Notes under the pieces: generated by a model | Databases searched by the model: none | What the model saw: the letters and a program-made list of their open reading frames with translations, nothing else | Told to the model about the DNA's origin: nothing | Assembly (NCBI GenBank): GCA_942486035.1 | Contig: CALNXK010000033.1 | Span: forward strand, 3,621,001-3,685,000 | Origin: Porites lobata | Lineage: Eukaryota; Cnidaria; Anthozoa; Scleractinia; Poritidae | Direction: 5' to 3' | DNA length: 64,000 nucleotides | Shown: in pieces, positions 1 through 14,100 of the stretch | How the letters are laid out: every line of letters starts with the position of its first letter | Numbering within the stretch: position 1 is the first letter of the stretch | Position numbers and translations under genes: made by a program

Positions 1-619
1 AAAGTCATTGAACTACAAACAATAAAACTGCTAATAAGTTTGTCAAAAACAAAGCATTGGAAACCTGCTTAGAGTTTTTATTACTTTTGAAAAACTAGAT
101 CTCTCCTGCCAGGGAAAACAGCCAAGTGAGAAATATAAAACATAACAGGACGTATTTTAATGAAAGGATAAATCCTATGAAGGAAAGAAAATATTAAAAT
201 GTTAGTTATGTTTTATTTCAGTGCCAATTTTTTAATAAGGTCTTTGAAATTGCTTTTCATCTTCCTACAATTATCTATTTCACTATTAAAGTTATATCTC
301 AAGGTCAGAAAAAATTAAATAACTTTAAAGATGAAGCAGGGCAATTCTTTTATAATGAAACTGTAACTTTCAATTTATTAAGCCTTGCAAAAAGGAAGCT
401 TTAGTTTAAGTATTGTTGTTCCTGAACTTCTTTTTGAAATAAGTGAAATTAAGTTCAAAACATATTCAATTAGCTCTGCTTTGAATTTTTTGTTTCCAAG
501 TCTTGCGTTAATTTTCTTCACTTAAACTATCATTAAATTTTTCATTTCCACAAACAATTGATATGATGGAATCCTGCAGTGTGACCTGATAAATGAACCT
601 CTCTCTTTTTTTTTTCAAG

Positions 620-696
620 TTTTACAAAATAACATGAGAATGGAAGTCTTAGCAAGGTTGTCAGAAAGTCTTGAAGAAGACAGCTCAGTTGTCAAA
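620..696 (+). CDS. Possible small exon of an unknown plus-strand gene
   Basis: A long T tract ending TTTTTCAAG is followed by 77 nt that are open in one frame only (with NNMRMEVLARLSESLEEDSS in it) and end at a consensus GTAAGC. The peptide is not recognised. It lies antisense to the presumed Trio-like intron and no partner exon was found, so chance is quite possible. Confidence 0.22.
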
Positions 697-1030
697 GTAA
701 GCGGCCAGTCCAGGGATATTTTATTTAAAAAACACCATCCATACAGAAATGCCAAGCAGAGTAGCAGGCTGATACTAACCAAGTAGGCGGTGATTTTCGC
801 CGGTAGCCAGCCTTTTTTGACAACCCTGGTCTTAGTTGGTAATAATAATATAAAGGCCTACTTATAAAGATTGTAGCCTGCTTGGCTGTTTAAATGAGTA
901 GTACTGCAAACTTAATACTCTTCTACAGTATTACTTTTTTTATAGAGTGAAGGGTGGAAAAAGAAAAATGTGCAAAATGGCTTTTGAGGAACATGAAAAA
1001 GATGTAAATTGATTCTTGAAGGTACAATCA

Positions 1031-1232
1031 GGTCATCGTCAGCTGTTTGACTGCAGAGTGGGAGGTTGCAGGTTCAATTCCCCAGACAGGGGCTTAAAAT
1101 GACTGACAAATGAAGGTACTGCCTTGACCCTGCAAGCAGCTCTCAGATGACTGCGTAAATTGGTGTTCCTGTATCCATTAGGAGTCCTCAGTTAGTCCTT
1201 TTAAACACTCGAATAAAGTGCATCTTTTTAAG
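1031..1232 (+). mobile_element. tRNA-Cys-derived SINE, copy A (decayed)
   Basis: The head keeps the TTTGACTGCAGA anticodon arm of tRNA-Cys(GCA) and a B box (GGTTCAATTCC). The body (AAAATGACTGACAAATGAAG, CCTGCAAGCAGC) and tail (ATAAAGTGCATC then T-rich) match the copy at 52238-52510. The A box is damaged. Confidence 0.75.
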
Positions 1233-1807
1233 GAAAGGCTCATGGTGAAGCTAAGGCTAGAGTCTGCAGATCTCAAAATTTGAAGTCAAGCATTAAAACT
1301 GTCAGTGACTGATGATCTATTATTAAATTCTTCCATTTTATGAATAAGAAAATGCAAGGCAAATTGGAAGGAGAATTAAGCAGTTAATTATATTTTAGAA
1401 GTCAATTGTGGTTACCTGTACAACTCTATCAGCCCCTATATAGTCACATACATTTTCCTACATATTTCCTTAGAGGAATAGTTGAGAGAAATTGTTTAAA
1501 GATCAAAATTATTTTCCTTCGGTGATCATTTCTAATTCTCATAACCTTTTCTCTTGTTTATATTTTGACATTGTTAGAAGAAAATTTATGTTGGCCACTC
1601 TTGGGACTTGAACGGTGAACTAAAAACTGTATACTTGCAAGCAAGCTCCTACTGTAAATCATGCTGCACAGTACGGCTTCACTGCAGTATGTTCTTATTA
1701 TGTATTGAGGCCAGTGCAATACAAGAAGTCTGAAACAAGTAACATTTCTTTTAGTACAAATAATTTCTGAGGAAGGAAATCAGACAGTTGCAAACACGTA
1801 TCCTTAC

Positions 1808-2197
1808 CTTTTCAGCATCTTGTTGAAACACCCGATACTGGTAGCACTGATCCAGTTTTAATTTCCGTAGATTCCATAACTCTCGCAACTTTTGCCGCTT
1901 TGAATGAAGACCTTGTAGTAATTCTTGTATCTGAAGTTCTGCCTTGTTGACATCCTCTGGCGTAAAGCCATCACTACTGTGTTCAGGATTTTGAATTGTA
2001 CTACGTAGTTTCTCCCCTTCATCCTGCAATACTTCTACAGGTGCTTTTACGATCCACTTCTTTACATGTTGATTATGTTTGATTTGATCCTTGAGTCCCT
2101 CAAGAGTATCTGCAAAATCTCCCTGGCTTAATCCATCTTCAATTTCCTCTAATTTGGCTAACAGAGACGAGGCCTCATACAGAAATTTTTCCAGAGC
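1808..2197 (-). CDS. trio: Trio-like, coding exon 7 (spectrin repeat)
   Basis: 390 nt (130 codons), acceptor CTCTTGCAG, donor GTAAGG, phase 0 at both ends. Helical, heptad-rich segment with KAPVEVLQDEGEKL and LWNLRKLKLDQCYQ, as in the first spectrin repeat of Trio. Open reading past the donor at 1807 into 1751 is intronic read-through. The next exon, expected to begin like MFDWI, was not found between 1 and 1807. Confidence 0.92.
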
Positions 2198-5100
2198 CTG
2201 CAAGAGAAGCATTGATATTTTGCACATGTTATCAAAACTCTCGTATAACCTTACGCTAAGCTCTGCGGCATGTTCTTATTTTTGTAGGAACCACTCAAAA
2301 TGACTTCAACAATTTGATTTGAAATATGTCTACAAGCTTTCATGTTTTAATCATATTTGCTGACCACAATAATTAAGTTTCACAAAGATACAATCTTATG
2401 CTGTTTTCTTATTGGTTTTTAAATAACTTTAGCAGCTGTTAATAAAAATATATATCAAAAATCAAAACAACTAATTGAAAGTATTATCTTGACTTTCCTT
2501 TCACATACACAGTGAAATAACAACCTTGGTCTGGTTTTATAATTTCCTTGATTAAAGCTTTGGATAAAAACAGTTAAAGATAAATCTGTGATTTACACAC
2601 AGAAAACAAATTTCCAACCTCTGAACAAACACATTTGTAATCAAGCAGCAGTTTCAAAAATTTTTGGCAAACAAGGCCATTACACTTCAACACCAATAAA
2701 TGAAATAAAAGTCATATTATTCAATAGCTCAACAATATTTTTCAGTACAGCAGCTGTGATTTGTCAACAGGTGGTACCAGTCACAATATGACATTTATCT
2801 ACCAGTTAAATCTCTCATCACCTTCTTTCACAAACTTCTTTTTGAATGTTTAGATACAAGTGAAATCAAATAAATTACAATTATACCTCTTAAGCTTAAC
2901 AATAATTATTGTTAAATTTTGTACTGCAAGTGTCAGACTGAGTCATTTTCATTTGAATTTATTCAAGGAAAACAATTAAGGAGCAAAAAGGCTTAACAAA
3001 AAGATTTAGCACTAAAATATGTATTACTTATTATCACACAAAAATAATTTTTTATCTACTTCTGAGAAGTGATATTTTCACATATCCAATAACATGTTAC
3101 CTTTTACGTGAAAAACACCGTTGTCATGACTACATTATAATACTATCTTGTATCGCTGTAAACAGTTTGTAACTTGGTCTGCTTGGAGATAGGGGTTTTA
3201 TCTCCTTTTCCTGAGAATGTCTTACACTATCACATGGCTGCTTCAAGAAGCAATTTTTTTTAATTGATGTGAATATCTTCTTCATTCACTTGTAAGATAT
3301 CAACTCAACCATCAAATATAAAATCTTTATTTCCATTAGCTCTGAGCTTAGTCATAACATAATCATCTTCTATCCCTAGAGGTCTAAATGGCCTCAAATG
3401 GTCTAAATTAAGACTTAAAAATAGAAGTAATCTCAGATTAGGAAGTGCGTTCTGGCTTTTTTAGGTTAACTGTCAAATGTGACATTATTTCCTAATAAAC
3501 TGATGTTGCAAAATGCTTCCTACATATTTTTGAAAGAGGGCACAAAACAACACAAAACGAAATGACTACGAAAAAAACAAAAAGTCTCACGCAGCAGGAG
3601 TCGAACCCGAGACCTTCGGCGTGTAAGGGCAATGCATTATCCATTGCACCACGAGACCATTGCTAATACCGTACGTCAAATTATTTGTATTTAACATTTT
3701 TGTGCCCAAGAGATAAATTATTCAAGATGGCATGGAAAATGCAGACATACGACGAAATGAGTACCACCAAAGGTCACCCTTGAGTACCACAGGAATCGCA
3801 AGATAATGTGTTACGTTCTCCCAACGTCGAACAAAAAAATGTACATGTTCAACAAAATAATGGTCTACCCAGAAAATACTGCAGAAGTTACAGAACAACA
3901 AGTACAGTGTTCTATAAGGATTTTTAGAACTTAAGGTGATTTACGTATCATACCTCCTAATACGTTTTGGACCAATAAATATTATGTTATTATTAATATC
4001 AATATAATATTATATTATTATCATATTATTAACATTTCCTTTCCAAACCCAATCCTGTAATTACAGTAGAAATACAAGTCTTTGCCACTTTTTCAAATTG
4101 ATTTCCATTTCCCCAGGAGCTTTGAAAAAAAGGGATTCTATGGACAATAAATAGGTTAGCTTACCATTCGCATATTGATCCACTTTGAATGGTCATACTT
4201 AAAAGAACCACCAAGTTCTGAAATTAGTTGATTGAGGTCGATGAACTTAGCGAGACCATCCAGGGATGTAAGGGATGTCTGCAAAACAAAAAAGGCAACA
4301 TTAAATTAATGTAGAATGGTCTCAAAACATTGCTTAATTGTAATCAAAGATCAAGACTTAGAGAAGCCAACTGGACACAGACAGGTAAAAATATCATTTT
4401 ATCACTTGAACTACCTACTCTACATGACACCTTACACATTAGAAGCTGCAATGCAAATATTAAGTGTCTACGATTCTTACACATGAACTTAACACCATAC
4501 AAATGTAGCAAGTTCAGATTTATTTTGAGTAGTTCAATCTATCACTCTTTACTGCTTAAAACACATAATCAAAGCAATTGGGTAAAATAATGTGTTTTGA
4601 CTTTACAAGATAGTGTGTCGAAGAAAAACCAATGCTAAACCCTAAAATGAGAAAACCTGAACTGTACTTTCCTGCAGTGCTGTGCTGGGTTACCTTGCGT
4701 AAAATTAGCCGTAAACAGGCTTAGAGCAGATCAAACACTTGAAAAATTATCTGTTATATCCAAGCAACAAAATGTGGAAATCCATGCAGTGACAAACATT
4801 TTGTAATCTAATCTAGAATGACTTGTGTTCATTAAACTTTGCACTTTACCACCTTCAAACTGAACAGAGTTCACTTCAATCTTAATTTATTAGGCACATC
4901 AATAATAATTTTTGCTTAGCAGCCTTCATGATCCAAACCAGGTAATAATTTCCTTTGAATATTTAAAATGGATAATTAATATATATGTTAATTATGAAAC
5001 ATGCTGAGTCAGTCTTCAGCATGATAAATAGTTCTGACCACAGGTAAAAGGTTTTTAACCCATACACACCTACACCAAGTTATTGCAAAATTATTTGTGA

Positions 5101-8100
5101 TGCTAACTTTTAAATCTGTGGATAAGTATCTATGGTGTCACCATTCAAATAACACCTCTCTGTTGCAGAATGATTGCATGGAACTACTTATTTCTTAAGA
5201 TTTTACAAAAACAAATTTAAATTTTTGGTCTTTTTTTTGTTTGGCTACTGTTAAGAGTTAGGTTAATTTTTTGTCAGCATGCTTGAGCTAACCAATGTCA
5301 AAGATCAACAAACTGACACAGATGCACTCGTGAAATAATGGATCATGTGAAAATTGCGAGTTCAGGCAGATGATTATGACCACATTTTCTTGCCTGCCAT
5401 ATTGCAAATACAGGTTTGTTCAATTCTCAAGTGCTATAGCTCATACACAAAACTGAGAACCCTATCTATAAACTGAAAACACTCAAAACTATCAGTATGC
5501 CTGCTGATTTACATTGTTGATTACACAGTCATACATGTAAGAATTTCAACAAAACAATAAAATTAGAAAGTAGAATATTATGTTATAAATAATTATAATA
5601 CCTCTGACTGCCTAATCAAGACTTCACTCTGAAGTAAAAACTCACTAGTTTAGGTTCAGTCTGAAAGCCTGCAAACATAGACTCATTTGCAGAGAGTTCT
5701 GACGACCGCAAATATGTTTGCATTCACAGGCTAAGGTTCTGAATATCTTACTCAAAACAAGGTTAAAATTCTAAAACAAAGGTTTAGCGGTAAAGTCACT
5801 TAACATGAAGCAAGATTTTCTTCAAGGCAACCTCGAAAAGAAACTTCTTTGACCAGTCATTGTTAGTTTTGTTATTATTATAAGGTGACATGAGGCTTAG
5901 CTTACTGCAAATAACAGGCTCTAAGTTTCCCATGCATTTCTTTAAAGAAAAGAGAGAATTAAGCTTCTGTTCAGCTCTTTTTAGTTGTAGACATAATCAA
6001 CAAGAGTGGTTGAGATACAATCTTAGGACATGTGGTCTTTTAACAATACAGTAATTGACAAAAACAAAACTAAAAGATAGCTTCTGCATAACCGAAATGT
6101 AATTTTTTTATCAAAAAGTTACATTTTGAAACTACAGTGAAATCACACAAGGAAAGCAAAATTTTGACGTTACATTGTGTGACATAATTTATAGGACTAA
6201 AATTGGCTATTTTCAACATCAGGAAAAGCATTATAGGTAAAAAAACTTTTCCAAAACTCTAAGGTATGAGCAAAACAAAGCTAGAATCCTCAACATCAAC
6301 ACTGAGACCTGACCTTATTTCTGTTAAATATATTTTAAAATACACTAAACATACATTACCTTAAATGACAAGAAATGTAGTTTAAATCATACATGTGGAC
6401 TATGTAGCAATTATTGTTGTCTTTGCTTTGGTAGAAGGGATAAACTAAAAAGATAGTAATCTCACCTCTGTGATCAATGAGAATGAAACAAATTACAATG
6501 ATTTTTGATTGTACATTATCTCATTCTGACTGAGAGCAAAATGAATTTTCAAGGGTAAGCAAAATTAACATGTAACCAAATACTTAATACTGTAACAATC
6601 TGAGAAGCACAGCTTATTTACATACAAAGTTTCACACGTTGTTTCTCAGATTTTAATTTAAATCACAAAGTTACAATCAGCTGGTAAGTTGAGTACAAAA
6701 GATAGGGTCTTTTAATATAATTCAGTAAGAGAGCTGGGAAAAAAAGAAAAGATCAAAGTTGACAAGCATAAAGTAACACCTGTTTGTCTGACCACATGTA
6801 CATGTTATATACCCATCATTATTTAAATAAAAAATTACTGCTCTTCTTAGCCTGATCCCATTTTTGTAACAACTAAATTCAATAGCAAAGAGTGACTTAA
6901 AAGTCAAACAAGACTACAAGGCAATATACTTTTGCTTCAATGTAAGATCTTTTAGCAAATGTTTCAAAACAACATACAATCAGGTAAATTGAAATTCATG
7001 TAAAAAGACCAGTGCAATGCTATGATTGGATTCTTTACTATAAACAAAATATAAACATTAATTCAAATTCATCTGAAAGCAAGCAATGCAAGCAAAGAAA
7101 GTAAATATACATGTTTATTCATTTCCTTTGCTTGTGTCCTTGTGGCTTTGCCATGAAGATGGACTTCAGTAAATTAAAACGATTAAATATTGCTAAAAAA
7201 TATTACAAAACAAAAAGTGCATTTTTAAATTTGCTGTTTAAAGTAACTGTGAAAAAACAAAATTTAATTTACAATTTAAGCCAACACAGAACATACAAAG
7301 TGACCTCCTTTTTAAATATGTTATAGGAACACATAAGGTAACTCATTAAAATAATGCCCACAGGGAAAAAGTCAAGTGATGTTCAATCTAGGGAAAGTGC
7401 CTTCAACTTTTGAATCATTCAAAATTCAGAAAGGCAGGTATCTACGAAATGATGAGCACCTAAACTGAAAACTATGAGGCTCTTGCCAGATTTGAAACAA
7501 GAGATGTAATGGTACATACGTTTACCATGCTATTAACATATATTCACTCCGTGAATGTACAATATTGCAAATTTGTAATAGACAGGCAAATATTGACATA
7601 TCAAGAAAATGAAAATGTTAAAAGTCGGCAAGCAGAAATAGTTTAAACTTAATCATCAATGATGTGAAAATAGATGCAGAATCAAACACATAACTTCCTA
7701 TTAGAAGTTTGAGTAAAATGAATTATATGTTGTCACGTTTTTTCAAAATACAGAGTTTCTAACACAAATTCATGCATGAATGAACAGGAATGTCTATACA
7801 AGAAAATATATCTGCTTATAAATGAAGGTTTTTTCCTTAAGCAAATAAAACATTTAGTAGCAATACCTTTGAAAAAGTTTATCCATGACATCTACAGGAT
7901 ATTAGAAGTCTCATTACAAAATGGAAGATTTATCTTTTTATGTAGTACAAAGTTTAGTCATCAAATCAAGCCACTGCAAATTCAAAACTTGGTATCTGAC
8001 GTGTATAAACCTTTGGCTTCCTGTTGTAAATCTCATCTGCATAAAGTCACCAGCCACATGGGTTCATTTTCTTTTGTTTTGCGTTTCATAATAGAAAGGA

Positions 8101-11100
8101 TATGAACATAAATAACAGCATAGGATAAAATTTGATATTTGTTTTGAAATCTTGTCACTCAAAGAAAATGGTGCTGTAGGCAATATATGATGAATGATTA
8201 TTGCCACAGACCTCCTTTAACTAACAGCTGCTCAACAGGATTTAGAAAACGTGAGCACTTCATTCTCATTAAGGTTCAAACAGAAAGGTTTGCTGTAGTA
8301 CTTACCTGTTGATGATTATTATAAACTAAGCAAAAAATTATGTGCATGTACTCTGTAATATGACCTAATCTAAAAAACATAGAATGGTGTGTCTTTTAAC
8401 CTTAAATGCACATAGAAAAATTAGAGCAATTGAATATATTAGCCACAGTATTTTAGTTTAGTTTTAAATCACACAATTCACTGTCAGCCAGAAAGAAAGA
8501 GACAACCTATGAGAAATTACAGACAGTAAATTGGTCTTGCACACGTCAGAAGTTAAGAGTGCACATTGACAAATTAATTGTTGTAAATTGTTGACTTCTC
8601 TATGGAATCTACGTCACGCAGGACCAGGATCATAATGAAGTGTTCAATTTTTTAGAACGTAAAATCTATGCAATATCAATTTAAAAAAGGGGTAAATGAG
8701 ATAACTTATTTTCAGTTTTGAGTACAAAAATGGAAGAAATATAATTTTGTAATTGCAAGACTGCTGTGAATCCCAGCATCATCTGACTACTCAAGGCCAC
8801 AAGACAATAATACACCAGAAAGCAGACAGGGATGTCACAAGGGGCTGGGGTGCCTGGGGAGGGGTACTTTCTAGTAGGAGGCTAAAGGGTATGTTCCGCT
8901 GGATGGGGTCGCATTTTCACAACTGGATTGGCTATTATGGGGTTGCATTTTTATAAGAGTTACTAGAATGGGGTCACACATTTTCAGGATTTTGTGGGGG
9001 TAAAACAATTCAGGTATGTAGGGGTTTAAAAATAGAAAGTTTTACACCACATTTAGTTTAACAAATGTGTCACTTCATTTCAAGATGACCAAGTTGAAAG
9101 GCTCTATAAGGTAGATGCACAAAAAGAAAGTGACTAAGGGCCTGTTTACATGAAAGTGGGGTACCCCAGATACGTAAGGTAACCCGCTTAGGTGGGGTAA
9201 CCCACCTTTTCAGTTTATCTCTCATTTTAATGTCATCACGTTTACATGTTATGTGGGGTAACCCACCACATGTTACCTCACATAACTGGGGTTTCCCACC
9301 TTCATGTGAACAGGCCCTAGGATGGGATTGCAGATGGGGTCGCATTTTCATGACTGGATTGACTATTATGGGGTTCCCCCGCTTATAATGAGCATAACTC
9401 TTGACTACATTTGAGAGGAACCAAAAAGGGAAATAGAACCACTTTTTTTCCCAAAGTGACTAAGACAGGGTCTATAGTTTTGCCACAGAATCTGCACATA
9501 TGCAGCAAAAATTAACCCAAGTAACTACCCCCCCCCCCCACCGCGAACTGGGGCCAGGGATTTCCCACCGTTACAATGAAAATAATTCCTGACTTCATTT
9601 GATAGGAAAAGACCCAAAAGAACTTCATTACAACTGCTCAATCCCCTGCTCACTAATGGCATAATTATACATACTTGGCAACAAGAAATTTTAAGTGTCT
9701 ATAGTGCAATTATGTCAATGATTAAAGTCGCATGTGTCTATACAATGTAGTCACTAAATTCGACTCTACACAGAAATGAAAAACAAGGAAAATAATGCAG
9801 CAGATTTCAAAGCATACAAGGCACTTGTCTTTAAATAACCAATATCTAACTACTAGATAACTAAAACTAATTTCTAATTTCATGGTTTCTTTAATTAATG
9901 ACCTCTTCAATGTGACATGCTTTCAAGTCTATAGTGCTCCACTTGCCCTTTTGTAAGTTTATTGTATGTACTTTGTAGTGTACACATGTATTTCACTGGT
10001 GATAACTGCTTTAAGTATTATCTTTAACTTTGAAAATACTGCACAACGTTTCTTTTGTGCAGTGTAAATAAGCACTTTAATAGCTTCCATGACAGTGCTA
10101 ACAAAAAGATCTACCAGCTGGCAGACAATACAGTTGTAAATTAAATTTGCATTACAGTTTACTAACCTTAAACATTAAAAAGTGGAAGATGCTGACTTCA
10201 AAAACAAAGGAACATTTCCTGCCACAACTTATTTGTCACTTGAGCTACAACTTTGACAAAAATCGGGCCCAGGATTATTGTTTACTTTATCCAAAAGGAT
10301 TAGAAGCGGTTGGTTTATGAAGATCAGAGAATGCTTGAGCACCTAATGTTTCACAAAACATGATAGCCATAACCGACCTTAACCTTTAGATGGGAAACTG
10401 TTACCACAAAAATCCAGAAAATGTCATGCAATACCAACAGTGTGGAAATCAAATTATCTGAAAATGACCACAAAGAACTTTGAAAGCTGAGATTGAGCAG
10501 ATTCTCTTGACAAACAACTGACTCAAAAGCATCAAATTTTGAAAGGGACAGTTTTAAAAAGGCTTTAAAGAAATAACCTTTTGTGACAGAATTTGTGCAC
10601 AAGTGAAGGACAAATAATTATTGTCTACATTGTATCTGCAATACTCTAAAAGGGGTTTCACATTTCAGTTGAACAATAGAGTATTTAAGATTGAGCAATC
10701 ATCACTGCTATAAGACAGATATGACAAACAATGAAAGGGCCTTTCAAACTCAATTGCAGAGGTCAGTAGAGCTGACACTCTGTGGCAAGAATCATTTCAC
10801 CCAGTTATTTTCATCAAGAAAAGTGCCTCTTTTCTAGTGGGATGTTACGTTTACAAAGTTACAAATACTGATCCATCTGTGTCTATTCGTGAAGCAAGTA
10901 CAGGCATGTAGAGCTAAGGTACAAAGCTTTAACTAATGTGTTGATTTAGCAGATAGGCAAGGCATGAAAAACAACTAAAAATACCTTTAGGAAGAAGGGA
11001 AAATAAGATTAGTTGGAGAAAAACATGAGGCAAGTCTTTAAGATGATAACAAAAAGAAATACCGCAAATGTAATGAAGCTTAGCTTTAGCTAGGCTAAAA

Positions 11101-14100
11101 GACATTTGCGGCAGGTCTTTGTGGGATTTCCCAGAATCTGATCATGAGCACTTAATTTGTAATAATGTTTCCTTAATAAAATTACAAGTTGCACTATACA
11201 GTAGTACAATACACAGACAGTTGTTAAATCAAGCACCAGAAATTGATATATGACCTCTTAATTAAGTTTTAGTGTTAATAAATAACATCTGAAGATAGGT
11301 CCCACTGTAATCAATGAATGCTATTATATACTGTACAAGAAAGGCAAGATGTTAAACTGTTTATTTATTTTCTTAAAAGCATACTTAATCTGTTTCTAAA
11401 GAAGTATTAATCACTGGATATAAATTGCTTTGTTTCAAAAACAACACAAAATAGTAATAGTTTTTAATTCCAAGGCTTTGTAGGTCCAAAAAGTTGATTT
11501 TACTTCCTCAGCTCCAAGGATTTATTATCATAATTTAAAACATCAAATTAATACAAAGTTGAAATCAATTTGACCTAAGACTTGCTGACATTCTAATCAT
11601 TCTAGAACACCATTTAATAGCTAAATATTAATCAGTTCTGTTTGGCAAGTATGTAGTGCCAGGTACCAGCTTTAACGTAACCTGTGATCAGGTGGTCCTT
11701 TTTTATCACCTGATCGCAGGTTAACTTCAACCATACACTGGGATCAATGCGGTAACCTTTACAAAACTGAAATGGCTCAACAATCTAATCAGTGGGAAAA
11801 AGTCTACAGCATTTGGAGAAATTGTAGCCTTTGCAGCAGATAGATTTTGTTCTATAGTGTAATGTGGTCAAGGTAGTTTTAGTGATCGAATGTTAAATCA
11901 CAATGGCACCATTTGACTAGAATTACTAGAATTCATTTTTCCATTCCTTTTCTAAAGAGTAACATAAGTCCTGCTTGTAATTTAAACAAGAAAAAAATAA
12001 TTCTTTAAAGGATTCTAGTAAATGTAGACAACTATAGAACTTTCCTTCCATAATCTACAGATACAGTGGAACCCCGCCTTATGACCACCCCGTTTATAAG
12101 ACCACCTCGTTATTACAGCCATATTCTTTCAAACCAAACATAAAAACCATTGAGTCATTTTATTATTTTGAAGACCACATTAATGCAACCACCTCGTTAT
12201 TACGACCAGGATTTTATGGCCCAAAGGTGGTCGCATTAACGGGGTTCAACTGTACCTTGCAATAGAAAATAGAGAGGCTTAACAGGGAATGATTGCAAGA
12301 GAGATGACCAGGAATCAGTATTTTGATAAACAAAACTTTACTCTTTACCTCAAATAGTAACTTGGAACTTCCAAAGGAGGTCCTGCGATTTTCCCAGAAT
12401 CCCTCTGGTTTAAGTAGGTAAACTGAATGAACCTTTGCAATAAAACACTCCTGAAATGTAAAGATTAAGATGTAAGTTTGAAAGTCTGAGAAAATTAGAA
12501 AGGTTAAGGGGGAAGAAGTTATCTCCTTAGAGAATGGAGGTCAGTAAGGTCATAGGAAACATATAGTTTATTATCAATGTACCATTGTTGCCTCTCTGAG
12601 AAAAATGTTTGCTTCCGAAAGGGGTGGGGATGCTTGTCGGAAATTTTGAAGTAAACCCCCAAAGGAGACCAATCTGGGCGTGGGCCAACCTTTTTTTGAC
12701 CCCTAAAAGCGGTCATTTTAAACTTTGATTACATGAGTCAAGTAACTAAAACGAATTGAAAATATATAATTTTTTAATATTTCTTTGACTGCAACCCTGA
12801 AAGAGACCTTTACCGCTAAATATAATGGTGTTTTGCCCAGAACACCATAAGCCAGACCAAAATCTGAAATTTACACCCCTAAGCGAGACATCACTGAGCA
12901 TTCCGGCCCCTTTCATATCGGCCATTGAAACAAAACCACTAGTCTATGTACTTATACACGGTACTATTATGATTTTTTTGTGTGCTACAAGTTCACAGGT
13001 GTGAATTCCTTTTTTGAATCCTGAGTTTGCCCTCCCTTGTTACTTGGGGAGTTTACTTTTTTGTGCTTCTGCCTTGGCTTCCAATCATCTCACCTTGGTT
13101 CAGTTAGAACAACACATTTTACATTTCTGCTTGTGTGTGTAGTGATTGTATTTATCACACAAGTGATCCCTAAGGTTTTTCTTAATTACATTATTATCCA
13201 GACGCTATTGTTTACTTCTTTAAAATTAAGAGAGTATTTCCTCTCAGACAATTTACATTAATTTTGAATGCTTTTATACCATTAGGAACATTAATCAAAT
13301 GATCAATTTTGATTAGTCAAGAAAAAAGGATGTTGATAATTAAACAAAATAATTAAATTACAAGTAGATTTCTCCCACACGAATAAGAATCAAGCCAAAT
13401 CAAACAATACCACTTAACAAAATTAGTTATGCAACGATTCACTTTAACTGTGACCAGTACTATCAGTTTTCTCCAAACACAAAGGTTATGAAAAAAATGG
13501 TTAAAAACATTTGGCACTTTTTGGTATTTCTTTACCGAATATCACCTCATCACGTGCAAAGGTTAATACATGTACATGTTATTATGCACACTTTAGGAAA
13601 AATTAAACACAGTAAGGCAACAGCATTTTAAGTCATTGAAGTGTTATTATCAAGTTGAAATCAAAATAAGGCTCAGAAAATCAACATCTACTTTATGTAT
13701 CCAATTATGACAAATCATAGGAAATAAAGAACAGATTTCTGAAACAAAATATGAATATTAGTGGATAATCCCTATTTAGATTGAAAACCTCATTAACCAA
13801 AAAATTCATTGTTGGTGGTAATCTGTCATGGAATTCCAAGAGTTTAATACACTGGTAAATCAAATACTCAGTCAAAACAGCAATTGATCAAGCATTCTAT
13901 TTGTCAACGATTATTTCAATCAATCAGTCCAGTATTGCACCTTCAATCAAACAATCCCAGCAATCAATCATTACTAAGTTAGTCGTAGCCTCAGGTTTAG
14001 TGGACTTAGTTTAGTAACTTTGTTGCTTAGCTCCCACTAGTCTCCTGTAGCATAGTGGTAGAGCATGGGCCCAGTTCCTGAAAGGACGATAAGTGCTAAT

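Larger units (their letters stand above)
1..1807. other. Left flank: presumed Trio-like intron
   Basis: No further Trio exon recognised. It holds a SINE (1031-1232), a possible plus-strand mini-exon (620-696) and a decayed member of a dispersed repeat near 1440-1620 (see 51522). The rest is AT-rich sequence without visible structure. Confidence 0.5.
4279..12348. other. Trio-like intron 5 (8 kb)
   Basis: Long AT-rich intron. Recognisable content is confined to repeats: a GGGGTCGCATTTTC-type repeat (8839-9380) with a nested MITE (9138-9317), a poly-C run at about 9530, a small hairpin (11678-11723) and a pogo-like MITE (12064-12252). No further exon is supported, although a cassette exon could be missed by eye. 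Confidence 0.6.

Noticed and set aside
7776..8105. 109-codon plus-strand ORF in Trio-like intron 5
   Set aside because: Low-complexity AT-rich translation without homologue features; lies antisense within an intron.
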